Assembly: GCA_020543525.1 (NCBI GenBank)
Contig: JAHYIO010000027.1
Location: 292,745 to 356,744, forward strand
Direction of reading: 5' to 3'
DNA from: Coriolopsis trogii
Taxonomy: Eukaryota; Basidiomycota; Agaricomycetes; Polyporales; Polyporaceae
DNA: 64,000 nucleotides
The position numbers were made by a program, and so were the translations under genes. Position 1 is the first letter of the stretch. Each line of letters begins with the position of its first letter. Of this stretch, positions 22,078 through 34,745 are shown piece by piece. The notes under the pieces are model-generated. The model had not been told where the DNA came from. It saw only the letters and a program-made list of their open reading frames with translations, and searched no databases.

Positions 22078-25000
22078 TCATACACCCATCGGCCTGGCTG
22101 TCGTCCCTATCCGCGTGTTTCGCCTCGACGTCTTCCCGCCCCCAGGCTTTTCCATCGCAGACTTGAGCGCACGGATAGTCGACACAATCTCGCCTACGCA
22201 CCAATTAGCACATTCTCGCAGACGGCGAACATGAAAACAAGAGAGGACGTACTCGCGAACTTGGCGCTCTCTGCCTCGAACTCGTACCGCTTGTTGCGCT
22301 CGGCGCCGCTGTGAACGACAAGCTTGAACGTCGCACTGTTCTTGCTCGACTGCTGGCACGCTAGCACGCTCTTCAGATGGTACGCAGACGTCTTGCCGCT
22401 GTCGAAGACGTGCTTCGCCTTCGACGCTTGCGGTATGATCTGATGTTGGTCAGGATAAGTATGATGATCATCGGCAAAAGCAGACAGTCATATGCAGAAC
22501 GGACGTGAATGTAACCACCGTCAATGGTGAGCGTGCGAGCGCTACGAGTGACCATCATCGGCATCTTGCGATACACGGTCCATTTCTGGGAGCACGGCGT
22601 CAGCCCCACTGCATCGTCGTCGACAAACGGCTCAGCATACCTTATACTGGTTCATCACGTCGAACATCGCACTCAAGTTCTTCTCTTGCGCAGCGATGTC
22701 TGTAGTGAAAATGGACGCTGCGCAAAGGAGGGGTTCGGTCAGATGACCATCAACAGGCAAATGAATACCAAGCGACCCACCGTTAGGATCCGTCGTTGTC
22801 TTCTCGCGGACCTCGACGCCATACTCGCGCAGCATGTTCTTCTTCATCAAGATCAGCTCCCGCTTGCCTTGCAGACTGTTCACTGTGCGGTCGAGCGGGA
22901 TGTTCATCTTGACGTCGCCGACCTCGACGACGAGCGCGTAGTCCTTGGAATCACCCAGCTTGCGTTTCTGACACACCGCATCGAGGACTTCGGCCATGTA
23001 CATGCCTCCGGATCTGTATCATTCCAGCATGTGAGCATGTCGCAAGACTGTATCCTTGGAGAACGATACGTACGCTTGTATAGTCGTCGAGACATGCCCA
23101 GGTTCATCCGCAGCACTCGCAATCCGGATTCGCAGGAACAAGGGAGGCCCGTGGCTAGATGACGGCCCAAGAGAACTGGGGAAGATTCCAACAGACGACG
23201 CGAGTGAGCCAAGACCAGCGCTCGTTCCAAGGATGGATTCGGCTGGAGGCACGAGGTTGCCAGTATTTGTTGTCATATTTGACAGAAGACCAGTAGACTT
23301 CTTCTTGATAACAACGCGGGATATGCGGCGTTGGATCTTCGACTCGAGTATCTTGTTCTGCTGAACTGTGTAACCACGAGAAAGTCAGCACTGTGAAGGG
23401 GAACACGAGAAGTATTTATACATACGCTGGGAAGGTGTGGCCTCCAAAACAGCATAGGCGTCGAAATTGAACTTTGAAATCTTGCCAGTACGATCGGGAG
23501 CTAGGTATATTGTCAGCACGAGGTGTTGACGACCTGGTAGATTCGCACTCACGAGGGAAATCTTCGTCCACCTCCCCGTCTTCCTCCGCAATTCGCATCA
23601 CCCACCCAGCAGCGGTGCACTTGATCGCCCACTTCGGATCCTCCTCCCCAGTGAGGCCCTCGTCGATCTTTGGGAGCCAGCCCTCCTCCCAGTACGTATA
23701 GAGCGCGAAGCCGAGCACCTCCTCCACCGTCGCATCTTTCCGTACACCCAGCTCCAATGCCTGATTCGCAGGCTCGCGCGCCATAGGGAAGAACACACGC
23801 ACCACCACGCTCTCGCTCTCGGACCGTCCCGAGATAGCGCTGTACAGCTCCGAGAACGGGTTCGACGAGTTCGAAGTCGACGTCGCCGCAAGCATGGCCG
23901 TGAGCGCAGACTTTGCCGGACGTGCAGCGGGCACTGCCTTCCGCTCGAACATCCCTGGGGGAGTGAGGACCGAGAAGCCCGTCGCGGATCTCGCTGCGGA
24001 CGGCCCTCCGGGCAGCTGCGTTGTCTGGCTATTGGCGGCGTCTTTGGGGGCCGGTGTGACCATCTCGAACATAGCTTCGATGTTGCCGTCGTCGCGTTCA
24101 GGCGAGACCGACGGCCGCTCTCGTTCCTTGCCCTCACGCACAGGGCTCAAGCGAGAGACGCGCGCGCTTGAGCTGGGAGGAACAGACGATGCCATGACTG
24201 ACGATGCCGATGCAGACGCCGACGTGGACACGCCAGAGAGTATGGAGGTGTTCTCTGATGCACTGTCAGAGTTCATGCCCAAGCCACGGCTGGCGGCAAA
24301 TTCACTGCAAGGAGAACAGTCAAGACGCACGAACGGAAAGGTGGGGGAAGCAGCCTGCTCACGGGTCAAACTCATCGTCGTTGATTTCCATACTGTCATC
24401 CGCGTCAGCGATCATGTCGTACTCCTCGTCCTCCGGTTCGTCTTCATCCTCGGACTCGACTTCATGCTCCGAAGACGACGAAGACGAGATCTCCGGGTTC
24501 AGGTTCATCGCGACCATCGGAACCCGAGGGGCCATCCCAGGCGGGTGTGCACGGGCCAAAAGCCGCTGTCTTCTCCTTGCCTCCATCTCCGCCGCTCCTC
24601 TGAAGTTCAACTTCGGCACAAATGCTGGTACACGGTTAGGAGCCTGCGCGCCGTCCGAGGGTTGTGGTGACGGGCTCTCTTCACTCTGCTTCTGCGTCGG
24701 CGACGGTGATGGTTCATTCAAGCTATCCTTAATTGGCGACCGAGGGCCCTCGGGCTTGTTGGGGGACGTAGGTGTAGCAGCAATGACTTCGGTCGTGATC
24801 GGGGTCTCCTCATGGGGAACGACGGACGTGTTCGCATTCGCGTCAGCATTCGCCCCGTTCGCGTTTCTTCGCATGGAGGGTGGCACGGAGTTACGAGAGA
24901 CAGAGGCGCGCTTACCGTTCACCCTCAATCCAACCGCGCCTGTCCGCCCGGGACCCATGATCGTCGTCGTATACTTCAGATTCGCTCCCGGAAAGCCTGA

Positions 25001-25290
25001 GTGCCGTCGACGCACGGCGGGGGCGGACTCGTCGTCGCTGGGTGTTGGGCTAGTGGGCATGGCAAGCTCAGGCCAACGGTCGACATCTGCGAGTCCTGCA
25101 GCATCGATGTAGAGGTTGGAGTGGAAGGAGGGGTCGAGATGTATGAGCCGCGGGCCATAGGGATCATCAATGTTCCGGAGGTAGTTGAGTCGGATGCTGT
25201 GGATCAGGTAGCTGCACGGAGGTTGTCAGACTATGCTTTGCGGTTTGTGTGTATACAACGACCTTACTCAGTGTCGCTGATGAGTGACAT
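22078..25290 (-). CDS. SIN1: Sin1/Avo1, substrate-recruiting subunit of TOR complex 2
   Basis: Sin1 brings AGC-kinase substrates to TORC2 at the plasma membrane. Ten exons splice cleanly from ATG 25290 (MSLISDTD, then YLIHSIRLNYLRNIDDPYGP, the conserved N-terminus) to the stop at 22078. Order of domains: a long Ser/Pro-rich and acidic linker (EISSSSSSEHEVESEDEDEP); the CRIM domain with NPFSELYSAISGRSES, VVVRVFFPM and FALYTYWEEGWLPKIDEGLT; the segment DRTGKISKFNFDAYAVLEAT; a Ras-binding-like region (GGMYMAEVLDAVCQKRKL, DVKMNIPLDRTV); and a C-terminal PH domain (KKWTVYRKMPMMVTRSARTL, IDGGYIHIIPQAS, ATFKLVVHSGAERNKRYEFE, SEIVSTIRALKSAM). All expected domains are present, so it is very probably functional. 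A single-copy housekeeping gene. Confidence 0.93.
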
Positions 25291-25788
25291 CGCGTACCCT
25301 CGATTCCATGCACAGTGGAACGAGTAGAGTTACGCGTGGGCTCAGTCTCTTGGCGTAAGAGACAGCACAAGTTCCAAGCTCCCAGGTTGCTCAGCTGCAG
25401 AAAATGGCGAGCTTTCGAGGAGCAAGTGAAGGCGAGGGCAGATCGACTCGGACGGAGGTGGATGGCAAGTTGATGGCAAGCCTTGGGCAAAGTCCCAGGC
25501 GTCCGGGAACATCGGAACGATTTGGGCGCTCATTATTGCAGTAATTACGTGGAGAACTGCCCTGGTGGTGCCTCATGAGAGCTCATGAGAGGGTTGTAGT
25601 GCCAGAACAGCACGAGAATCATCATCTCTCTCGGAAGTTATATCATAGTCAACGAGTAGCCAGCCATTCATGATAGCGTACAGAGCAAGATATCCAGTCA
25701 TTAGAATCAAGACCAAAACGTGGAGAATGTGCGGTCTCTACTTGAACACCGGTACCGAGCTGCACAGGGAGGCAAAGCATCCCGCGCA
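25291..25788. other. Intergenic, Sin1 upstream region
   Basis: About 500 bp between the Sin1 start and the 3' end of MFS copy 2, both on the minus strand. No TATA-like box or repeat stands out. Confidence 0.45.
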
Positions 25789-28368
25789 TCACATCGAGTA
25801 CTTCTCCTGCAAGCATGGCCACAGCATGTCAGCAACCGTGGACCGCTCAGATACGCAATACACAAAGTCACTCACCCGCAAGACCGCGCCCTTGAGCTGG
25901 AGAGCCGGGACGATGAGCAAGAACAGCCCGGCCACGATAGCCGCTTCGACACCGAACGTCTGCAGAGCGCCGTTCTTCATCGCCCACGGGACCTGGAAGT
26001 ACGCGACACTAAATCCGCCGAGCGTACGGGCGAGGTTGACCAGCCCCGAGATCTCTCCCTGCATCCGCGGGAAGCAGTCGTTGCAATATGCGTCTGCGGG
26101 AGGGGGGTATGTTCAACGTCTCGAGTGCGTCAGATTCGGGAGCGTACTTACAGACTGCGACAGTGTTGATCATGATAGCAACCTGTGCGAGTCCCCATCC
26201 CATGACGAGTGCGCCGACGCTTAGGTGCTTCTGGAACGCGGCCCCCAAGACGACGAAGCCACAGATGTACAATGGCACGGCGATGTAGCATGTCCTATCA
26301 GGTAGCCGTCGTCTCTTAAGTGCGTGAAACTACGGGAAAAATAAGCATGAAGGCGCACCAGAGACGGGACTCAGCGATGAACACTCCGTTGTTCCGGCGA
26401 ATAGACCATTTCATCACCCAGTCGTTGAAAAACCGGCCAAGCAGCTCTCCGATAAGGACAGCAACCTATACCATAATTTTAGCATGCCACCGATCTACAA
26501 TGAATACAGTATAGCGCCTTACAATCGGAGTTCCATAAGCACCAGCAATGCCGAACTGCGAGAAGCCATATCCCTCAGGTTGGGGTGTCCCCAGGAACAC
26601 AGCGTTGGTCGTCTGCGCACCATCGTCACATCAGCGCCATTCGAGAACTAGCAACTCGTCGGAATACACTTACGTTGATACCGATGCCGAAACCGAAAAT
26701 CATACCCTCGAAGACAAGGATAGCGAGCAGATGCGGGCGCCACACAACGTTGAGGATCGCGAAGACGGACTCGTGCCAGCTGTCACGGTACTTGGCCATG
26801 CGGCTCCCAGTAACCCCGACGAGTGTCTCGATTCGGTACCGCAAGCGTGACTGAGGGATCGGTACCGGGCGAGGGTTGGGCAGCTTACGGTCGAACATAC
26901 TGGCGAGCGAATTAGTACGGTCGTGTCATTGCTGGTCTCGGAGGTCCAAAGAGACTCACGTCTCGCGGCCGAAGAAGGCGATCATGAGCAGGACGAAAAG
27001 GCCATAGAGGCAGCCAATGCCATACGTCCAGCGCCAGCTGCAGGAGGCGGGAGTCAGCAATACAATCCTGGACTTGCACTGTGTGAAATTAGGTATACTT
27101 GATCCGAGCGACAATAAAGCCCATCATGAAGGGCGACAGGAAGGGCGAGATTATGAAACCCATGGTCCAAATGTTCAACTGAATGTCCTTGGATTAGAGC
27201 TCGGTCAAGGCAAGTCGGAACGATCGATCGAACACACCTTCCGAGCTTGCAGGTGGAACGGAAACATGTCTGTAACGATGTACAGACCCTGAAAAGCGGT
27301 CATTAGAATACATAGCGGATCAAGAGAACGGAGCTACCACACTCACAGTGACCTGTGGACATGTGCTATATGTATTCTATCGGTCAATACGTTGGTCAAT
27401 CAACGATATGGGGATGACGCACGCGAAGAACCCGTTGAGACATCTCATAGCTGGAAGGAGTATCAGCGCGCGCCCATCACGAACGGACACGGAAACTGAC
27501 CGGTGAACGTGTTCAAGTTCGGAGCAAATGTGCACCCAACCAACCAACCGAGGGAGAGCAACTGGGTCCAAAATAGAATCGGAAGACGACCGTAGCGACG
27601 CATGAGCATCACTGCGAAAATACCACCCCAACCTATTGCGTCTTTGTCGTAAATAGCTGCGACTGCTCGGATAACGTTTAGACGCACCAAGAAGGAAGAT
27701 ACTCCAGCTGCGCAGATATCATTCTCAATTAGCCACGCGAGTCACATCCAAGAATATCAGAGCTTGCGTACTTGGAAGTAAGGTTGTTGATACGTCCGGT
27801 TGTAGTATCGTATTGGTTAGCCAGGGCAAAAATATCTGCGATACCTGGAAGAAGACCAAATCAGTCCGAGCAGTTCTGACATATATCTCATCTCGCTTGC
27901 CTATCGCCGAATCAAAGTCCGGTACAATCGCGGCGAGCGTGATAATGAGCAGCTGGAAGTTCTTGCGACGGTCTGACCACTACAGCGGCGCGTCAGTGAT
28001 TCGCACTCAGCAAGAATGCTCGGCTCTCACATTCTGAGGGTCCTCTGGGTCGTCAGTTGGCTGGGGCCACAGGACAATTTTGCCGTCCTGCGTGAGCTTC
28101 AGCTTGGACGCGACTTTCTCCCCAAACTCGATCTTCGCCTCCCTGGGCGCCTGAGTTCAGTGTATAACATTGAAAGGGCCACGACGGACACATACTCTGG
28201 GTCGATGACAAGCCGTCCGGCATTGTGCTCGTGGTACGCCAACAAGTCAAACTCGCTGCTGGCCTGAGACGTCGTCTCCCTGTCATTGGCCTTCTCGTCC
28301 ACCTCCGAAACACTGTTCGTGGCTTCGTGCTTCTCTGCCATGGCCGCCATCGCTTCCTTCTCGGTCAT
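25789..28368 (-). CDS. MFS transporter, DHA1/HOL1-like, copy 2
   Basis: Paralogue of the transporter at 10444-13149. Starting at ATG 28368 (MTEKEAMAAMAEKHEATNSV), exons read the cytosolic N-terminus with EHNAGRLVIDPE, WPQPTDDPEDPQN, DSAIGIADIFALANQYDT, GWGGIFAVMLMRRYGRLPIL, FWTQLLSLGWLVGCTFAPN, LYIVTDMFPFHLQARK, WTMGFIISPFLSPFMMGF, SRLRYRIETLVGVTGSRM, AVLIGELLGRFFNDWVMKW, VALVMGWGLAQ-type helix sequence, NLARTLGGFSVAYFQVPW and LIVPALQLKGAVLREKYSM. The last exon encodes only EKYSM after an intron. Met codons at 28353 or 28341 could also serve as start. Twelve helices are expected. Substrate unknown; the family also includes HOL1-like cation and drug transporters. Confidence 0.85.
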
Positions 28369-31070
28369 AGCTGTCAACTGGGGATCGACAACGTTGAGCA
28401 AGAAGATCCAGAGGCTTGTCGCCGTACAGGGAGTATGTGAAGGTGAGGGCGAGGAGCGGAGATCGCACGAGGACCCCTCACGCTCATGTTGAGCTATCTT
28501 ATAGCAGGCGGAGTCCCATGGCGCCTGAGACGCGGTCCTGTGAACATGCACAGTCGTTTGACATCCCCTTTGGCATCGCGTATTTCCACGCTTCCAGGTT
28601 TCCCCACACATAGAGTTCTGCGTGTGGGCGCCGGTCTTCTTACGCGCATCACATGATCGTGGTGCGCGACGCGATATTTCGCCAGAAGCCGCATTGGAGG
28701 TGTTCAAGTGACCGACTAGTCCTGGTACGGTGATCCAAACGTGCCACAAGTCCAGGAGATCTAGGGTATATGAGCCAGTAAGATGTGCAGGAGAAACAGA
28801 TCAAGCGTGGACGACATGGCTCTAGCAGTGGAGAGTTGGAACTTAGCACCGGGTCCTTTAATGCGAGAAGAAGAAGAGTGCGTACCTGGTGATCCTCTCA
28901 CCCCTAACATCCGCCGGGAAGCAAGGTTCCCGCGCATTCAGACTTCGTGTTCCTCGCACAAAGCATATCGCAGTGGTCTTCCGCAACTCCCGTGCGACGA
29001 CGAGGCTGGTGCGAGTGCTGACCCAATCTAGGATGCAGGAACCTAGGGCATGCTATTTCAATGGTATCAAACTGTCAGCATCGGGATTGCGACTACGACT
29101 CACAGGTATCCAGGTCTCTATGGTGCCTGACGGTGGGAGAATGTTTGTGCAACTCGGACAAGTTGGGAACTTTTATGAGGGTCCTGTTCAGGGTACATTT
29201 ACACAGCCTTCGTAGAGCCGCATGTCATAAGGCAAGACTGCTGCTCCACTCAATTTCCGCACGCATACTCGCATATGTCGGATGAATACTCGATGAAAAG
29301 TCTTGGACTCTGGAGGATGGAGGGAGTGAAATGCCGGAAGGCGGATGTGTGCACGGGAGATCCCGCTGATGGTCCGTCGGTAACTCCTATTAGGCGCCAG
29401 GAGGGTGAACAGTTCAATGTGCGCACAACCTGCGCTTGTACTCTTCGTTGATTCCTCATTGAGCACGATCTTGCTCGCAAACCATGTCCGAGTCTCTGCT
29501 CGTCTTAGTGGGAAGATAGCTCTGAACCCAACCACAATGACTGTTTGGCTACCCTGGGCCTAACTGGAAGCAAGTCACATCTCATTCCAAACCCGAAGTT
29601 GCCAATGGTCTCGATAGACTGGTCAATTGCGCAGTCTCAGAGAATCCAAACCAGAGGATCACTGGCGCTGGTACAGTTTCGACTGAATGCTCGGATGCAT
29701 GTTGCTGCGGGTCTCGTAAGTCCGAAGATTCTGACTGCATATGTAAGTGGGGGGTCTTAGAGAAATAGGAATATAGTACTTATGCGTACGCAGCCAGACT
29801 GTCTCGGCCGTGTTTGTACACACTCCGCATGTACACTCCGAACTGTAAGTCAGCCATCGCGAAACTGAATTGTACAGGCGTGAAATCACTATCATGTCTC
29901 CATGGAGTTATCTACACTCGATTTACATTCCTGATGTCGGACACCGTATCTCGCCGGACAGTGAGTCTTGAGATCGTGTCTTACCTGGATTGAATTGATA
30001 ATACACGCCTACAATCATAGACTAGTGCTCTTGGTCCTTCACATACGTTGTCCAAGACAGACGCAGCATCCTACAATTGACTTTCGCCGTCCCCTATGAG
30101 GCTGTTCGACAGTTGGCAGGAGATGCTTGGACAGACAGTGAGGAAGGACACACTAAGAAAGAGGTGAAAGACCGTTACCTCAGTGTGCGGCGAGCCGTCA
30201 ACTGCAGTGAGTTACTTGGCAAGGGTCGTGTGACCATCAGCTCATGACAGTGTGCAACAGGCGGAATGCCATTCTGGTTCTATTCGGTCACTCAGGCTGA
30301 CAAACACCCACTCCAGACTGTTGACACGCTGTAATCTTTGCGCAGGGGGCTCCTCAGCTTCATGAGAGTCGGCGTGATGAGGCAAAGCTGTCATCCTGTC
30401 CACTACCCACATCTCGCTCTGCAGTATGCTTTCATTCTTCTTCATCACCTTCCTTGTTGACATCTCTTTCATTGGCGGCGCAAGCGTCGCTTCGCCCGTT
30501 GCATCCGCAGAGTATGAAACTTCGTTAGAGACGAGACCCGACCACGGCAATGCGGGGTGGAATAATCCCTACGTGTACCGGTGAACACCTCGTTCGAAAG
30601 TCTACATCTCAGTATGTCCGTCAGCCTAGCATTCCTGGACGCTGTAGCCATAACATAGTCACGACAGCCTGTCGCCGGACAGGACTAAAGCGGCGTCCAT
30701 GTAAATGTAGCAGATGCGTTCACCAAGCGGAATACTCAATCCTAGTATATGTATCATGGATTATGGAGCTGTGCGTATGATCTGTAAAGAAAATGTTTAC
30801 GTCCGACTTTGTTCAAGTCGAATAACTTGTAGTAATAACGAATCGTATGGCCTGTAATCTTCATCTTTAGAATTTTCATCTTGATGCAGAGGCTCGGAGT
30901 TGGGTGTCAGCATCACCTTATCATTTGACATGGTACGTACACTTCAACATTACCAGGAAACGGAAATGCGACAAGTGATTGGGTTAACCAAAGCTTGGTG
31001 CGATTGCGCGCTCATTTCGTACAATCCACTGGCGCCAAGCGCCAGTAGCGCACCCAGCTTTCCTCTCGCC
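28369..31070. other. Gene-poor region with possible remnants
   Basis: I could not build a complete gene. Two stretches look coding but lack context. On the minus strand 30242-30540 reads ADATGEATLAPPMKEMSTRK and continues with QSEMWVVDRMTALPHH, resembling a cytosolic tail. On the plus strand about 30078-30205 reads TFAVPYEAVRQLAGDAWTDS, followed by KKEVKDRYLSVRRAVN and a donor-like tgagtt. Both may be exons of decayed or lineage-specific genes. Confidence 0.3.
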
Positions 31071-33390
31071 ATGACGTTGCTGAACCTCCCTGACGAGCTA
31101 CTCGTCCAAATCGCGTCCGAGCTTGGCTTTCTTGATCTGATACATTTTAGACAAACATGCATGAAGACACGCGAAGTAGTCAACTCAAATGCTGCGCTCC
31201 AATACGCGTTAGAGCTTCACATCGCAGGCATGGTCGACAATCCAGCATGCCGCCTTGTGCCCGGCGACCGGTTGCGGATATTGCGAGAGAAGGAGGAGGG
31301 CTGGAGGAGGCTGGACCTGTCAGACCGCAAGGTGCTTCCTCTCCAGCATAACCCATCTGGAATCTACGACCTCACTGGTGGCGTCCTCTTGCTCGGCGAG
31401 CGAAGACATCCCGACGGGCATACAGGTACGGACAACGTGCACACCGTACACCTCCACTCTGCGTTCCGTGAAGAAGATCCTCGCATTCCGTCTCTGTGGC
31501 ACACGGTCGATCTGGGGCGGCAGGTCATCGATGTAGGACTGGCTATACAAGAGCATGACCTCATCGCTATAGTGACTTATTCGTGAGTGTTTCTCCTACC
31601 TACGTACTCCCGAGCAGCCTCCGCCATGGTCGTAATACTGATGATTGTCTCATCACCAGATATATCAACGAACCTCAGTTATGGGCTTCCATAGATATCC
31701 ACCTCATCCAGCATTCCACTGGTCAACCTCACCCTGCCGCTAAGAAGCCTGTGATTCATTTCGACAGTATCCACTACCTTCCTGGGCATTGCAGCATTAT
31801 GCTCGAAATCTCGGGAGACACGCTCTGCTTCCTTCTGAACAACTATTTCCCCTTCGTGACCGCGGATCCGGTAACTCTGGTCATCTACGATTGGAAGATG
31901 GGTGATCCGAAAGCGGTACGTCATAGTTGTTTGGACGCTTGAGAGGATTGATGACGAGAACTGCAGGGGCAGAAACGGCTCTACTCCGACCCTACCATGT
32001 TCAATTCGTTCATCCTCCTTTCCCCAGACACGCTCGTGCTACCCATAGTGCCGTCGAACGCCCTAGAGATATGCTATTTCGGTAAAGAACTCGCTGCGCC
32101 GCCGCCGCCTCCGTTCGAAGGTGAGGGCCCCCCGCCTCGCGTAGACGTCCCTATGCTCGAGACAGCTGTTGTGCTCGAGCTTCCGGCCTTGGCGACAGGC
32201 GCGCTCGTTCTGCGTATGACTTGCCGTTGCGAGCCCAATCCCCGCGGACCACCGTCTGCTGCCACTCACCTTGACGGGGGCGCGCCATTTTCCTCCAACC
32301 CAGAATATGCTGTCATGATATTGCACATACACGTCCGCCTCCCGCTACACACCTCGCGCGTGTATACCATGATCGTGCACCGTTCCTCCCTTCTCCAGAT
32401 GTATCACTGTGCCATGCGTTATCGCACAAGCCTCTCCGCACCGCCAGCCGCAACGTCCGTACTAGAGAACTCCACCCCGACTTCCGGTATTGATACAGCG
32501 CAAGACCCTTCCGCCCACCCGCTGGTACCCGAGTGGCTCCTCGACGGTCCCCCACAACCATTTCTATTCCAATGGATTCCGCCCCCCAACCCCACGCCGC
32601 TCGCAGCGGACGAGCCGGTCGCAATCGCATGGTCTGCCTGGGGCCCGCGCCTCACGCGCTGGTTCCAGGACGAGCTCGCGGGCACGCGCTGGATCACAAC
32701 CACGTCTGGGCAGCGGTTTGTGCGGATGCGGCCCGACGGGCGGATCCACGTCTTCGACTTCAATCACCGCATGCACCGGAAGCTGCTAGTCGAGCGTCGG
32801 GCGAGCGGCGAGCCCCTCGGGTCGCGCGCGGAGGAGAGTGTTGTGTCGCAGGAGGCGTACGAGTGGAGCCGAAGGAGCGCGCGGGCGCAGGAAGAGGAGG
32901 AGGAAGAGGCGCAAATGATGGCTTTGGATGAGTGGGGCGGGGACGATGAAGGTGAGGAGGGGGGCGACGATGATGACCATATGCCGGGCGAGTGGGTCGT
33001 CGCAGAGGTAGAGGCGGATGAGCCGCAGGATCTTGAAGAGGTACTCGCGGCTAGGCAGCGCGCGGAGCAGAATGCCAACGTTGGCAATGTGCGGTCAAGT
33101 GATATGGTCCCGGAGAGGCGAGTGAAGGCGATGCTTGGGACGACTGTCATCTCGGAACCAGAGGTGTGGGAGGATAATTTGGAGTCGTCGCTGCCGTATA
33201 TCGAGACAAGCGTCCGCACGACGGAGGAGTATGAGAGTGCGCTTATCGACGAGGACATCCTCGTCGGCCTCAAGGTATGTTGTCTTTTGTCTCCCGCTGT
33301 GAAATCGGTCTAAACTGCAGGCAGATGGATGTCCACGGACGGCAAATCAAGGAAGTTGTACTTCATCGCATAGGTGGGCCGATAGAGTAG
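31071..33390 (+). CDS. F-box protein with a large C-terminal region
   Basis: Exons 31071-31582, 31660-31915, 31967-33274 and 33325-33390 give 713 residues with matching phases. The N-terminal F-box reads MTLLNLPDELLVQIASELGF and IHFRQTCMKTREVVNS. The middle (DNPACRLVPGDRL, GIYDLTGGVLLLGER, TVDLGRQVIDVGLAIQEHDL, IHFDSIHYLPGHCSIML, TLVIYDWKMGDPKA) is beta-rich and resembles the degenerate propeller-like region of agaricomycete F-box proteins. A low-complexity acidic block (AQEEEEEEAQMMALDEWG) precedes a C-terminus that ends in IKEVVLHRIGGPIE. An SCF adaptor role is inferred from the F-box; the substrate is unknown. It converges on the J-protein gene with only 130 bp between stop codons. Confidence 0.82.
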
Positions 33391-33520
33391 CTACACAGGG
33401 GCCCCCTTTCACTCGTTCGCCTGCGGCTAGACGTGATACGTGTTGCTACTGCCACTCCACTGTTCATCAAATCTATCAATACTACACGCACTTTGTACAA
33501 ATCATGAGTCAGAAACATGG

Positions 33521-34367
33521 TCATGCTGAAAATGGCGCTGCAGAGTCATCTGGAGGGCGCTCTCGAGCTCGCTGTTCCTTGTACTCTTTCACTCTTCTAC
33601 TGATTTCCCTTCTCCTCTCTTCTCCGTGTTCGCGGGCTTCCCTCCGTGCATCCGCCAGATTCTTCGAAGCTGAGAGGTGGGCCTGATATGAGGCGGTATA
33701 CGATGGCCATACTAGGGCTGGACCGATTCCTGCACCAATGGCCTGCAATCCCAATAGCAGGCATGAGGTTTCGTGAAGAATCTCTTGATATGGTTGAAGA
33801 AACGCACCAGAATCCCGACAAACAGAATGATCCTGTCTTTCCACCTATCGTCCGCGCTCGCAGTCCATTCTGATGCCGGGTGCTCGTATCCAAAACCGGT
33901 CCGGTTCCGCGAAGCTTCGTGCGCTGCGCGGGCTCGTCTCCTTCTCTCCAGTTCTTGTCGGTAGATATCAGCAGGACCGTGTGCATCACTGCGCTTCCCT
34001 CGCAAAGTGTCGTAGGCAGCAGTAATCGCCTGGAACCGCGAGCGTTTCGTTTCCGGAGAGAGGTCCCGTCCGAAGGGTGAGTCTGGGTGATGTATCCGTA
34101 CGAGCTCGTAGTCTTCAGCGACGCATTAATCAGCCAATGAGTCCGCACACGACAGTCCAGTAGACCGCGTAGAAACCTGACGGAGATAGAACAGTTCACA
34201 TAGTACCTACAGCGTGCCTTTATATCCTTCTGGGTAGCTCCTATGGGGAGATGAAATATTTGATATGGGGTTGGACGTGCGTGGGTTGGGAATGGATATG
34301 CCCCTGCGCTCGTCGACGCATGTCTTGAGGCAGCCGAAGGTCGCATTCGTAGGTGTGGCTTATGCAT
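33521..34367 (-). CDS. Membrane-anchored J-domain (DnaJ-like) protein
   Basis: Hsp70 co-chaperone. Exons 34367-34211, 34112-33808 and 33742-33521 give 227 residues in phase. The N-terminus MHKPHLRMRPSAASRHAS is basic and Ser-rich, suggesting a mitochondrial presequence. The J domain follows: TPYQIFHLPIGATQKDIKAR, YYELVRIHHPDSPFG with the essential HPD, and FQAITAAYDTLRG. Intron 1 cuts the J domain and uses an AAG acceptor. A single hydrophobic segment, IILFVGILAIGAGIGPALVW, is followed by an amphipathic basic helix (KNLADARREAREHGEERRRE). This layout matches fungal single-pass J proteins of the mitochondrial membrane. Reading through intron 2 would give a different and poorer C-terminus, so I prefer the spliced form. 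Confidence 0.82.
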
Positions 34368-34745
34368 AGTTAGTGAACAGACGAGGTCGACAAGATGATG
34401 GGCAGAAGCAAGCTGTGAACTGCCGCCGTTACGGAGCTCCGGGTCTTCCCGGTCCGCGCGGAAACCCCAATCCGGTTGACGCTCGCCAGTCCAACAGCCT
34501 GAAGTAGCCTGAAGTTCGTGCAGTGCGCACGGGCTCAGCATCAACTCGTTGTGAACCACATCACTCCTCGCTATCCGACGGGCGCAATGTACCAAAGAGA
34601 TTAAAGGTTGTTATAAGGTTGGCAATAAGTAGTACTAACATCTCAAGAGAGTCCAAAGTCAAGAAGTCAAGTCCGTTCACAATCATCTCCGCCAAATGGT
34701 TCCAGAAGTCGCCATCGCACCGTATGTACTATGTTCCCTCGCAGC

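Noticed and set aside
34368..34595. N-terminal extension of the J protein to 34595
   Set aside because: The extension is not targeting-like and carries no motif; the Met at 34367 gives a typical basic presequence directly before the J domain.
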